Origin: Pinguiococcus pyrenoidosus
Taxonomy: Eukaryota; Sar; Pinguiophyceae; Pinguiochrysidales; Pinguiochrysidaceae
Reading direction: 5' to 3'
DNA length: 32,418 bases
Assembly (NCBI GenBank): GCA_019677205.1
Contig: JAAMXY010000477.1
Span: 1 to 32,418 of the forward strand
Positions within the stretch are counted from its first letter, which is position 1; the number at the start of each line of letters is the position of its first letter. The notes under the pieces are model-generated. The model was not told where the DNA came from. It saw only the letters and a list, made by a program, of their open reading frames with translations, and did no database searches. Shown here in pieces: positions 9,957 to 19,253 of this stretch. Made by a program: the position numbers and the translations under genes.

Positions 9957-10700
9957 CTTCGGTCAGCGAGATGCTACGGTCAAGGACCCCAAGATCAGGC
10001 CAAAGTACTACGGACCGTCAGATAAACCGGTGGCTTCTTCCCATCTCCACGGTATCCTGACGAGTGCTGCAACTTCGAGCGCCCCGCCGAGAATCTAGAC
10101 GCGGCAATTTGGTGCGGATCGCATCGCCAATGGTGAGCTGCTAGTCAAGAGTGGCTGCGAAACCGAGCAAACGGCAGACCTGCTGGCTCCAACGCGCGAT
10201 TTGGAGGGCCCAGGGCCGCCGTGGCGGATGTTCCGCTGGCTACGCCCGCCACCGCTGCGCTGCACGCCGGAGTAGCTGCTCTTGCTGGCGTTCATGAGCC
10301 TATCCAAGGGTGCTGAAAGCCTTCTGCAATGCTCCACTGCCCTCTGCGGCGTTGGAAGGGCCTCTCAAAGCTCAGATGGCGCTTGAGATGGGCGTCGGAA
10401 CATTTCAATCAAAGCGGGAGAAACCGTTACATCTCCGGGGCCTTGGGCTCTGCCAGAAAAATACCAGTATTTGCCTAGGGTCCGTCTTCGCTGTCCGCAT
10501 CAGCTGAGGCGACGAGCGAGGAGGATCCGCTCCCCATCAGCTGACGTCGGTCCCGAGGCGTCAGCTGATGCCTTACTTTCCCTTTTCCCTCGGTTTCCTT
10601 CGGATTTCCGCTCCCGCGCGTTCTGCGCCGCAGAGGAATCGTCCGAACTTCGGGATTTTGGGGGATCTTTCGGGGGAACACAGAAGGGTTTGGAGCTGTC
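9957..10700. promoter_or_regulatory. Divergent intergenic region between DNAI4 and the Sec20-type gene
   Basis: About 740 bp between outward-facing starts. It holds three TCAGCTGA palindromes (10500-10568) near the Sec20 end. No conserved protein segment was recognised. An additional 5' exon for either gene cannot be excluded. Confidence 0.45.
10500..10568. promoter_or_regulatory. Three TCAGCTGA palindromes (E-box core CAGCTG)
   Basis: TCAGCTGA occurs at 10500-10507, 10537-10544 and 10561-10568, 130-200 bp upstream of the Sec20 ATG. The second copy runs into a CRE-like TGACGTC. CAGCTG is the classic bHLH E-box core. The binding function is inferred from clustering only. Confidence 0.5.
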
Positions 10701-11090
10701 ATGGCGCCTCACACGGCCCAGGATGTGCACACGGTGCGAGAAATGGCGAGCAGTCGCGAGAGGCTGCTGCGGCGAAGAGACGCCAAGGCCAGCGGCGCCT
10801 TGGCCACGGCAAAAGACATCACCAAGTCGCTGCGGCGGTCGACGACGGTGATGAAGGCCAGCTTGGACACCACTGGAATGCTGAACGACACGTTGGCGGA
10901 AGACGCCTCAGCATTAGAGTCTGTGCGGGACGGCCATTCGGATATCTTAGAGCGCTTGGAGACCGCGAGACGGCGTTTAGTGGAGATCCAGAGACAGGAG
11001 GCGCGAGATCGCTATCTGCTGTATCTGTCAGTTGGTGCGTTCTTCCTCATAGTGGTGTACATCTGGTTGAGAAGGTTCTACATCATCTAG
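10701..11090 (+). CDS. SEC20: Sec20/BNIP1-family SNARE, short form
   Basis: A 129-residue tail-anchored protein acting in Golgi-to-ER retrograde fusion. Residues ~30-105 match the Sec20 SNARE region: TAKDITKSLRRSTTVMKASLDTT, an ALE/ILERLETARRRLVEIQRQE heptad segment, then the R-D-R-Y basic edge and a membrane anchor YLLYLSVGAFFLIVVYIWL near the C-terminus, leaving about seven luminal residues. Most Sec20 proteins are 200-300 residues with an N-terminal Dsl1-binding domain, absent here. Either this is a minimal form or an upstream exon was missed, since the frame is also open for a short way upstream of the ATG at 10701. Intronless as modelled. Confidence 0.85.
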   Translation: MAPHTAQDVHTVREMASSRERLLRRRDAKASGALATAKDITKSLRRSTTVMKASLDTTGMLNDTLAEDASALESVRDGHSDILERLETARRRLVEIQRQEARDRYLLYLSVGAFFLIVVYIWLRRFYII

Positions 11091-11391
11091 CTCGGTGACG
11101 ACTTCGCTTGTGGAGCTCTTCGGGATTTACGTCTTTTGCCGTTCACGCCGTTTGCCATCATCGGCACTCTGTTGCACATCATTCACGAGCGTCACACTCT
11201 CAACGCCCCGCCCTATCCAAGCGCCGCAACGATGCTCTGGCGGCAAGTGATGCACCCCCCCTGGCTCCTCTTTGCAGCTGCGGTCCATCCACCCATGGGA
11301 AATTCGCGTATTTACCAGCGAAAATTGCCCGATTTTCCCGCAGCGGCTCAATCCTGGCCGATTTGGGCCGGCGTTGCGTGCAACACGCAGC
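11091..11391. promoter_or_regulatory. Short intergenic region upstream of the Tad3-type gene
   Basis: About 300 bp between same-strand genes. An E2F-like TTTTCCCGC lies at 11333-11341, about 50 bp before the proposed ATG, and a CGCGTATTTACC stretch lies near 11305. Nothing else was recognised. Confidence 0.35.
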
Positions 11392-12716
11392 ATGGAGGAG
11401 GTGTTTCCCGATGCGACGCGGGACAGATCACAGGAGGACGCCAGGCTGGACATGCTGGCGCTGGAAGTGCCCCCAAGACAAGCCTCCAAGGTGCGCGGAC
11501 CATGCGAAAACCGCCTCTTCTCGCTTTGCATCACTGGACTTCCCCACCAAAATAGGCCATTGCCGTCGTTGACAAGATCCTGCCTCTGGAAGCCTCTCTT
11601 GGACATCTCAAGCGCATGAAGAGTATTGCCATAGGCAAGGCCAAAGTGCTCCTTTTGCTCCTCGCGAGTGAGCCAAGGGTGAGGAAAGCGGACCGCGAGG
11701 GCGCCTTGCAGCCTCTGTTTGCGGAAGTCTGGCCGGAAAGGCTGGACAGTCGCTTGGAGTGGAGTGCCAGCGAGGACCACGAGAGTGCGAGCGCCTGCAA
11801 AGTGAGACACGGCGAGGAAAGTGCGGATGTTCGGCGCGTTCAAGTTCCACGATGGGCGCCGCAGAGCCGAGCGGAGTTCGCAAGGCTCAAGCAGCTGTGG
11901 CCAGTGGTGTTCCACCCCCAGACCTGCGAGGAGGAGCGGCGGCGTGCCACGGCGCTCTCGGAAGACGAGATTGCAAGCGCGCAAGGCTTCATGAGAGCGG
12001 CAATCGACGACGCAAAGGCTCTGCGGGCCAGACTCCAGGACTGCGGAGCGGATCGGGCTGTTGGGGTGGTGGTCGTGGACCCGGAGAGCGGTCTCGAAGT
12101 GCTGCGGAGGAGTCACTGCCGCGATGAGAGCGTGCAGCATCCGCTTCGGACCGCGGTGATGGTCAGCTTGGAGGGCATGGGAGCGATCCTGCGGGAGCAA
12201 ATGCGACGCCGCCTTGGAGACGGCGTGCGGAGCAAGCGGAAACGCAACGAGACGATTGAAGAGGCTGCTGCCGTGGGGAGGCACAAGAAGATGGAGAAGG
12301 TCGAAGGGAAGTTGGAAGAGACGCCAGATGCAGCCGTGGCTGCTGATACCGGGAAACGCTCGGAGAATCGCGATGCACCGCTTCCGGCTGGGACGCAAAG
12401 CGCCCCTCCACCTTTGATGGCGGCGGATGCGATGGAGGCCGCCGTGAGTGCGCTGTCGAATCCGCAGCAGTATCTCTGCACCGGCCTCGACGTGTACCTC
12501 ACGCACGAGCCGGAGATCATGTCGGCGATGGCCTTGCTCCACAATCGCGTTCGGCGGGTTTTCTGGGCCATCGACAATCCGCAGCAGGGGGGCTTGTTCT
12601 CGCGGCAGCGGCTCCACGCCATCAAAAACCTCAATCACCACTTTCGCGCGTTCCGCAACCTGCTGAAGGACGACGCAGTCGAGGCTCTGGGCAGAATGCC
12701 GGATGACAAAGACTGA
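11392..12716 (+). CDS. ADAT3: tRNA adenosine deaminase subunit Tad3/ADAT3-like, zinc ligands replaced
   Basis: Predicted 419 residues from exons 11392-11490 and 11556-12716 (65-bp intron, donor GTGCGC, acceptor AATAG, phase 0). The join restores the Tad3 N-terminal module (LALEVPPRQASK then AIAVVDKILPLEASLGHLKRM). Tad3 partners Tad2 to make inosine at the tRNA wobble position. LWPVVFHP, a C-terminal YLCTGLDVYLTHEP, RVRRVFW and LNHHFRAF are typical. Unusually, the usual H-A-V of the first zinc motif is T-A-V, and the P-C-x-x-C motif is EPEIMSAMAL, so the zinc-binding His and both Cys are gone. Family Tad3 normally lacks only the catalytic Glu. A Lys/Glu-rich insertion (about residues 225-290) lies between the motifs. 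Confidence 0.9.
11491..11555 (+). other. Intron of the Tad3 gene
   Basis: GT-AG intron of 65 bp in phase 0. Its removal joins two conserved Tad3 segments. Its retention shifts the frame to a stop at about 11619. Confidence 0.75.
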
Positions 12717-12870
12717 GTCGAGCCGAGTCCTTGGAAAGGAGAAGGACCAGCACGCGAGAGCAGTTGGCTCTGCAGATGCACTGCAGATGGAGGCGGATGG
12801 TCGGACAGATGCACACCAGGTATTTGCATCCCGAATCTCCAAGATTCATCATCATCATGCGATTCTCACA

Positions 12871-14910
12871 TTACGTTTCATACTGTAGGGATTCCAGCTC
12901 CAGCTCCACAATCGACGTGGGATACGCGTGAATCTTGGCGAGGCCGTAGTTGTGCAGCACCTCCGGATGGACGATGCCGAAGAAGCCCAAGCTCTTTTCG
13001 GACGCAATGCCATCGTTGTCGTCTAGCCTACACAGGAATATTTGGGCGCAGCGGCCCGGGAAGAAGCAGGGGTCCGCGCCCTCCGTGATGCGGTACGCGA
13101 GCTTCGGGCGCGGCGCCAGCGTCTGCCCCCCCGACGGGATAAGGCTGTACTTCTTGTCCTCCTCTTCCCCGCCTGCCACCTCCTTGGCTTTCTCCTGCAC
13201 CTGCAGCAGGTGCGGGACCTGCACCACCTGCATGACGCGCGTGACAAGTCCGTGCAAGATCTCAAAACCGGACCCCTGCATGCTCGCGTACAGGGCCGCC
13301 AATCTCCTCTGGTTCCTCGCGCCCACGATGCCAAGGTCATCGCCCCCACTAACGCTAGGATTCGTCGCCTCCAGGTCCCGGAGGACGACGTCACTGATCT
13401 CAAAAAGCTTTAGCGGCGTGCTGAGAGCGGCTCCGCGGTTTGCGTGCAGCGTCTTGAGCATGCCCGGGATGAGACTGGTTCGCACGATCTCATACTCGAT
13501 GTTCGCCGGATTGGAAAGGGACACATACTCCGGTCCATTTCCGTTCGGACTCTCCGCGCTGCGTCGCAGCAGCTCATAGTTCTCGCTGATCGAGCACAGG
13601 CCGTGCGTGAGCGTTTCCGAAAAGCCCGCCCGCGAGATCTCGTCCCGAAGGAGGTCGCAGAAGTGATTCAGCGGCTGGGGAGCGCCGACCGTGAGCGTCT
13701 TGGGGATGGTGTTCACCACGTTGTTGTATCCGTATGCCACCGCGATGTCCTCGATGATGTCGACGCTGTGCATGATGTCGTGCCGCGTCGGCGGGATGGT
13801 GACCCGAATGACGCCGCCCCTCCCCCTCCCGGGGCCTCCGTCTTCCTGCGTGCCCTCTTTGACGTGCCGTGCCGGCCCCAGCTGCATCTTGTCACAGAGC
13901 TCGCACATCCGCCGAGGGGAGATATCGATCCCGATCAGCGAGTTGACATCGGCCACGGCCGCCTCGTCCTGCCGCAGCGTCATCTTGGGCGTGGCGTCGA
14001 GGCGCCCGTCGGCTTCGTAGAGGATGTCCACGTACTCGGAGGCGAAGGGCTTCTCGCAGTACTCGCTGAACATCGTCACGACGGTGTCCAGGACGATGTT
14101 GGCCTTGGTGTAGTCCGTGGCCGTGCACTCGATGAAGATGTCCTTGGTGTGCAGCTGGATGCGCGAGTGGTAGCCGTTGATGATCGGCGGCAGGGACAGC
14201 ACGCGATCTTCCGCGTCGTAGATCACGGGGTATCTCTCCTTGTCGTAGATGATATCCACGTACGGCGCGAGGTGCTTCGACTGCCCGTCCGTCTTGTAGT
14301 GCTCCAGCAGCGACTTGGCGTCGAAGGATTTCGTCTGCTCGGTCAGCGGGACGAAGTTGATCGCCTCTGGCGGCAGCGCTCGGTACCGGAACGGCGGCGT
14401 GAGCGTGTCGAGGTCATGCGTGCCGATGGCCACGAGAGTGCGGCGTCGGCAGATGTTCTGGTGCAGCTTATCCTGCAGCTCGATAAAGCTCTGGTAGCGC
14501 TTCGGATCCAAGGTCACTCCTCGCAGGACGGCGCACACGACGAAAGGTCGCACCGCCGCCGTCTCCGCCTCCACAGTCATGAGCAGCCTCTCGCCAGTCT
14601 TCGGCTCCGACACCTCATACTCTGGCGGCGTCTGCAGGCCCAGGAAGATGCGGAACGCGCGCGCAAGGCCCTCGATGCACAGCAGATCGTAGCGGTTGGC
14701 CGGCACGTCGATCTTGTAGATCACGTCCGTGCTCAACGCGCCATTCGCCGACGAGTCGCCACCGCCCATCTTGCGCGCCTGCTCGGCTTCCGTGGTGACA
14801 TCGTCCAACTCCACGCCGAACTCGAAGCACAGCAGCTCGAACTCGTCCTGCGTGTAGCTCCGGCCCAACAGGGCGAACAGGTCGTCGCGAATCACGCCCA
14901 CCGTCGGCAT
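12871..14910 (-). CDS. FARSB: Phenylalanyl-tRNA synthetase beta subunit, eukaryotic cytosolic type
   Basis: A 679-residue subunit of the alpha2-beta2 enzyme that charges tRNA-Phe. It begins MPTVGVIRDDLFALLG, as in the archaeal/eukaryotic cytosolic type. In order: the B1-like start with a KIDVPANRYDLLCIEGLARAF block (about 65-90), the B3/B4 domain (AVLRGV to IINGYHSRIQL, 120-265), a B5 domain (IPPTRHDIMHSVDIIEDIAVAYGYNN, about 375-400), and the catalytic-like module with SNPANIEYEIVRTSLIPGML and LKLFEISDVV. The C-terminus FGIVHPEVL matches the family. At 679 residues it is longer than the ~590 of animals. Extra length lies in an acidic insertion (GGEEEDKK) and a Gly/Arg loop. Intronless. It ends tail-to-tail 154 bp from Tad3. 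Confidence 0.95.
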   Translation of the reverse strand: MPTVGVIRDDLFALLGRSYTQDEFELLCFEFGVELDDVTTEAEQARKMGGGDSSANGALSTDVIYKIDVPANRYDLLCIEGLARAFRIFLGLQTPPEYEVSEPKTGERLLMTVEAETAAVRPFVVCAVLRGVTLDPKRYQSFIELQDKLHQNICRRRTLVAIGTHDLDTLTPPFRYRALPPEAINFVPLTEQTKSFDAKSLLEHYKTDGQSKHLAPYVDIIYDKERYPVIYDAEDRVLSLPPIINGYHSRIQLHTKDIFIECTATDYTKANIVLDTVVTMFSEYCEKPFASEYVDILYEADGRLDATPKMTLRQDEAAVADVNSLIGIDISPRRMCELCDKMQLGPARHVKEGTQEDGGPGRGRGGVIRVTIPPTRHDIMHSVDIIEDIAVAYGYNNVVNTIPKTLTVGAPQPLNHFCDLLRDEISRAGFSETLTHGLCSISENYELLRRSAESPNGNGPEYVSLSNPANIEYEIVRTSLIPGMLKTLHANRGAALSTPLKLFEISDVVLRDLEATNPSVSGGDDLGIVGARNQRRLAALYASMQGSGFEILHGLVTRVMQVVQVPHLLQVQEKAKEVAGGEEEDKKYSLIPSGGQTLAPRPKLAYRITEGADPCFFPGRCAQIFLCRLDDNDGIASEKSLGFFGIVHPEVLHNYGLAKIHAYPTSIVELELESLQYET

Positions 14911-15341
14911 GCTCGTGGCGCCGGAGGCAAACGCAGAAGGGGGACGCGGCTTATCTCGCTTAAGGATGCGCTGCTTAAGACGCGCGCGCGCCGGCCGCTC
15001 TCAACCAACGATTGGACGTAATTGAAGCGCTCCGCTGCATAGTGCTGGTATCCACCAAAACATCCGTATTCGTCAGCCTGTGGCGAATCCAAACTTGCAG
15101 ACTCCCAGTGCACCAATCACCAGGCTCTGTATCCGTCCGTCCCGAACCCGGCCATTATCGGTTTCGGCTTCGACAAAAGCGCGGGATCGATCCTGGACGC
15201 AGAGGAGAAGAGGTTCTTGGAAGGTTTGTTGCGCCGCCTCCGCCGCGCCGCTGTGTACAGGGTGCGAAGCGCGTCTCACTGGACGCCTGAGACTTCGCAG
15301 CGAAGTTCTCTGTCCTTGGGTGGCCCGAGGACCCCTTCGTT
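14911..15341. promoter_or_regulatory. Divergent intergenic region between FARSB and the UBXN6-like gene
   Basis: About 430 bp between outward-facing starts. It contains an alternating CGCGCGCGCCGG stretch near 14981. No TATA box or conserved coding segment was recognised. Confidence 0.4.
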
Positions 15342-17278
15342 ATGAACATGGATGTAGAGGGCAGTGCGGAAAACGCCACTGCGGCAGAACCCTCTATCGA
15401 TCGATGCTACAAAGCCCTCCAGCTGCTGCGCAATTCGCACTTCGACGCAGACTCCAGCTCGACCATCACGATCTTGCTGAAGCTGGTAGGCTTCTCGCTG
15501 CCTATCATGCGCGCAGCTCTGCTGTGATGTGGACCTTTCAACGACTTATCCGCTGCCTGCCCTTGACGAAGATACGGAATGTGGTTGCGCATCCGCACCG
15601 CGAAGATCGCCGCAGACTCCGGCGCGCAAACGCGAAGCTCCAGCAGGAGATCTTTACGCGGAGAGGCGCAGAGGACTTCCTGCTTGGCGTGGGCTTCCAA
15701 GCCCAGGCAGACGACCTGGTCCTCCCGCTGGACAGCCCGTACGAGGCGCTGCTGCGGCCGGCGTATGCGCTGCTGACGGCCGAGGCGAATGACTTGCATC
15801 TCGAGGTGCGTGCGCGCAGAAGGACACTGCAGCAGCAGCAGCAGCAGCAGCGTGGCTTAGGTTGCTGAGCAAGAGACGCCATCGAATCTCCAAAGGTTCC
15901 GCCGCTGGCCGAGCCCGTGGAAGCCGCACCGGCAGCTCCTTTTGATCCGTACAAAGCTCTGTCGACCTCGCTCGTGCCGCGACCCAAAGGCTCTGGAGAT
16001 CCTGGTGCGTAGCGTGGCTCTGGCTTGTTTCCCTCTTGCCTTCGCTTTTGATATGCTGGCGGCCGCCGTCGCTCACCGCTGCGTGAAATCCTCGACAGCT
16101 CGTTCGGTCACTTCGACGCGCTTGGCGGAGCTGGAAGCGAAGCGAGAGGCCATCGTGCCCGCAAAGTTGGAGGACCGGGAGCTGGTGATTATCGCCCCTG
16201 GGGGTGGGACGGTCCAGCAAGCGGAGGAGGAGACGCAGGATGCTGGACGGTAGGAACCCGCAGCGCGATGCAAAACGGAAGCTACAAGCAATGGAAGCAC
16301 GCTGATGGCTTTCGGGCCTCTTTCGCGCCTTTTGCTGCGGCGCAGGGATGAGAACGCCGTTGTGATGGGGGCCATACGCAACCAATTGGCAAAGAGTAGC
16401 AGAGCAGCGAACTCAGGCTTGACCACAAGGGCAGTCCGCGAGGTCCGAATGCCTCCATTCCCGTTGTTGCGCCGGTTGCTTTTCATCACGGTTGACGAGC
16501 TGCATGTCTTTTCGCGAACCAGGTGCGGCGGCTCTCCCAGAAGAAGGTGTACGCGCATACCTTGCTGCGATTGGTGTTTCCAGACCGATACATTGTGCAG
16601 GTACGGAAGGATATGGTTGGCTTGGTTCTTTGATGCTTTGCTTTGCTTGGCTTGGCTTTGCTTGCTGGCTTGCTTGCGGCGGCACTAATTTCAAAAGCCT
16701 AGGCGAAGTTTTCACCAAGAGAAACCATCGCGGATGTGATAGAGCTGATACAGGGCATGGTGGAGCCCTTGGATGGCGATGCGACGCTAGTCCTGTCCGA
16801 TCCCCCACGCCGAGGCTTGCCAACGACAGACACGCTGGAAGCGCTGCGTCTCTTGCCAGCGGCAAGGTTGGTGCTTTGCTGAAGTCTTCGTCTTCTTTGA
16901 GGCTTTGCCAACGTCTCTGTTTCGAACTGCTGTGGTTCTCTTTGGATTTCAGGCTTATCGTTGGAACCTCAACTGGGACGCCGGTGCGACTCTCAGAGAA
17001 TGCACACTCGGAGGCGGCAGCGGATAGTAGATCCTCCTTGACAGCGTACCCAGAGGGCAGGAGCCTTGCGGTAAGGCACTTGGCATGGTCGCCTCCGCCC
17101 CGTTGCGCGAAGCACATCCTTAGCCTTCAGTCTTGTTGTTCTTGTTCCGCTTCTCTTGTTTCCTCGGTTTCTTCAGGGCGACGCCAAGGGAGGCACGCGA
17201 GCTCACGAGAGCAAGCAGGAAGGCAGCCGGAAGCCTTCCGCAAGTGGGAAGAAGCCCAAATGGCTCAAGATCGGATAG
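15342..17278 (+). CDS. UBXN6/UBXD1-like p97 (VCP/Cdc48) cofactor with PUB and UBX domains, nine exons
   Basis: Predicted 398 residues. Exons: 15342-15485, 15572-15805, 15896-16004, 16099-16249, 16346-16442, 16523-16600, 16703-16866, 16953-17070, 17177-17278. All eight introns (80-106 bp) are GT-AG and phases agree throughout. Residues ~22-117 form a PUB domain (TITILLKLIRNVVAHP, then RRLRRANAKLQQEI and GAEDFLLGVGF), which binds the p97 C-terminus. A DREL.II.PG segment and helices lead to LTTRAVREVRRL. A UBX-like beta-grasp follows at about 252-330 (VYAHTLLRLVFPDRYIVQ, FSPRETIADVIELIQGM, LPTTDTLEALRLLPAARL). The C-terminus ends KKPKWLKIG. The order PUB then UBX is that of UBXN6, a regulator of p97 in endolysosomal and ER-associated sorting; human UBXN6 is of similar length. 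Confidence 0.85.
15831..15851 (+). repeat. (AGC)7 microsatellite inside UBXN6 intron 2
   Basis: Seven perfect AGC triplets near the 3' end of the intron 15806-15895. If the intron is retained they would read as seven Gln, followed soon by a TAG/TGA stop. Confidence 0.9.
16611..16682 (+). repeat. T/G-rich simple sequence in UBXN6 intron 6
   Basis: Imperfect repeats of CTTTG, CTTGG and GCTTG fill most of the intron 16601-16702. The minus strand is correspondingly C/A-rich. Probably low-complexity intron filler that also supplies a pyrimidine-rich context. Confidence 0.6.
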
Positions 17279-17651
17279 AGCAGCATCAACAGTCTTTCCT
17301 AGCTCAGCAACTTGAGCAGGCTCGCATCTCTGGCGGCCGCCTCCTCTCTGGTCCTCTGAACAGCGCGCACTTGGGCGGGATGAAGCCTTGCCGAAAGCTC
17401 GCTCGAAGCCCTGCTTCACGTACGTCCGGCTCTTCTCCTGATGGAACGCGCGAGCAGAGGGCCTCGCCCATGACCAGCATCGCCCCGCGAGCGCCAAGGC
17501 CGACTTCCCAGGCTCCCGGAACCCATCCGGACGACCGCGCCTCGCCGTTCCGTCTGTCCCGCGCGGCGCCGAGTCCGAGCATAAGCGCCCCCCTCCCCCT
17601 CTGCGCCACTGCTTCTGCACCCGCAGGTTCCGACGAGCACCGACCCACCGT
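17279..17651. other. Region between the UBXN6-like gene and the assembly gap
   Basis: About 370 bp. It should contain the promoter, and possibly the first codons, of the WDR18-like gene. No conserved protein segment was recognised, and the plus-strand open frame here is compositionally odd and unrelated. Confidence 0.4.
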
Positions 17652-17767
17652 NNNNNNNNNNNNNNNNNNNNNNNNNNNNNNNNNNNNNNNNNNNNNNNNN
17701 NNNNNNNNNNNNNNNNNNNNNNNNNNNNNNNNNNNNNNNNNNNNNNNNNNNNNNNNNNNNNNNNNNN
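17652..17767. other. Assembly gap (run of N)
   Basis: 116 undetermined bases. Translation after the gap begins inside the first WD40 blade of the WDR18-like protein, so roughly the first 20 residues and the start codon fall in or just before it. True gap length is unknown. Confidence 0.99.
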
Positions 17768-18845
17768 GCTCACCGTGGACTTGCAGACCGGCGGCGTGCT
17801 GCACCGCAGTCGGCCCGGCGGCGCCGTGACCTCTCTGGCGCTCTTGCGCCAGAGGCCTCCTCGGCTGTACTGCAGCCTCTCCGGAGAGCGCCGCGTGGTG
17901 CAGCTGTCCTGGGCGGCGCAGACGCCGCTGTGGAAGAGCCATCTTGGCGACGTTCTCGCGCCGCTGGCCCCCACGCCGGACTCGCGGTACATCTTCGGCG
18001 GCGGCGTCACCGACGGCAGATTGCACATCTGGGAGCTGCAGACCGGCGTGCTGCTGCGCAGCTGGGACGGGCACTTCAAGGGCGTGGCGGTGCTCAAGGT
18101 GTCCCCCTGCGGCCATTACCTCTTCAGCGGCGGCGCGGACGCAGTGGTCTCCGCGTGGTCCGTCACCGACCTGTGCGCTGAGGAGGAGCCGGAGCTGTCC
18201 GCCGGCGAGATGAGCACCCCGCTGTGCAGCTGGACGGAGCACATGCAGGCGGTGACCGATCTGGCGCTGTCGGGGAGCGGCAGCACGCTGCGGTGCTACA
18301 GCTGCGGCAAGGACGGCCACATCGTGGTGGCGGAGCTAGCTTCCACAGCGCCGCTCTTCAGCATCTTCACGCAGACGCCGCTGCTGTCCATCTGCGTGGA
18401 CTCGGCTTGCCAGTGGATCTATGTGGGCACCAACACGGGGGATATCCTGGGCTACACGCAAGACCCCGGAGCCGCGGCGGCGACGGAGCAGAGGCTGGAG
18501 GCGATGGACGAGCCGGCTTTCGCGTTTGATAAGAGGGTCTTGCGGGGGCATGAGAAAGGTGTCGAAGGCCTTGCTTTTGCGCAAGTCGAGACGAAGCTCG
18601 TGTCGGCGGGAAGCGACGGGCAGCTTCGCATCTGGGACCTGAAGAGCGGCCTGTCGCTGCATTGCATCCGCACGGCCAGCGCGTCTCCTCTCACCTCTCT
18701 CTTGGTGGTCCAGCGGCCCGCGACGCTTGCAGGAAAGCGGGGGAGCTCGAGCAGCAGATCCTTCCCTCCCCTGAAGAAGTTCAAGGCTGGGGACAGAAGC
18801 CCTGGCGCGGCCAGGAAGTGGATCCTGGCCGAGGATGTCAAGTGA
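17768..18845 (+). CDS. WDR18: WDR18/Ipi3-like WD40 protein of the Rix1/PELP1 60S pre-ribosome complex (5' end in gap)
   Basis: About 358 residues are visible, from LTVDLQTGGVLHRSRPGG to the TGA at 18843-18845. WDR18/Ipi3 works with Rix1/PELP1, Tex10/Ipi1 and Rea1 in late 60S maturation and ITS2 processing. Blades in order: GGGVTDGRLHIWELQTGVLL, a block with FSGGADAVVSAWSV, AVTDLALSGSGSTL with GKDGHIVVAEL, PLLSICVDSACQWIYVGTNTGDILGY, and RGHEKGVEGLAF followed by SAGSDGQLRIWDLKSG. The SICVD.A....Y.GT..G.I pattern and the late RGH blade match WDR18 more than generic WD40 proteins. The C-terminal tail is short and basic, without the coiled coil of the human protein. The start codon is not visible. 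No intron is seen after the gap. Confidence 0.82.
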
Positions 18846-19253
18846 GGCAAAGAGGCAGAAGAGCGGGGAAGGCGGCCGATTTGGATGCCCGCACGTGTGG
18901 GAGTTTGGCATCTTGCGACGCTCAAGGAGATGCCGAGCTTCTTCATCGCTCCTGGGCGCGTGAAGACGCGCTGCTACTGCGAGGTTCTGCTGCTTTTCAG
19001 GGCCACCCATGCTCGGGAGCATCGCGAGGAGTTGTGAATGGCTTGCTCACAAGGCGAAGCTTGCAGGCCTGCCGGCAGCCTCTTATCGCTGCGCAAGGCG
19101 ATCGAAGCCAGCCTGGTTCCCACCAATGGGATAACGTTCCCAGCAAGCGTCAGAAGAACCTGTTGTCAAACGGAATCCATCACGGATAGCGGAACGAAAA
19201 GCTCGCGTTTGATGACCCTAGTGGCAGGTGCCTTTCTGCTTTCCCGCTGCTGC
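18846..19253. other. Tail-to-tail region between the WDR18-like and GT14 genes
   Basis: About 400 bp between two convergent 3' ends. It should hold both 3' UTRs. Short open frames on both strands show no recognisable similarity. Confidence 0.4.

Noticed and set aside
11127-12842. 571-codon minus-strand open frame
   Set aside because: It lies opposite the Tad3 gene, whose conserved motifs are on the plus strand. No family feature is visible in the minus frame.
13444-15021. 525-codon plus-strand open frame
   Set aside because: Antisense to PheRS beta. Repetitive Arg/His/Val/Leu composition marks it as a shadow.
16703-16866. DPPRRGL motif suggesting an RNA methyltransferase of the TrmA type
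   Set aside because: Once exons were joined, the motif sits in the UBX-like domain of a UBXN6-type protein (FSPRETIADVIELIQ before it, LPTTDTLEALRLLP after it). No other methyltransferase motif is present.
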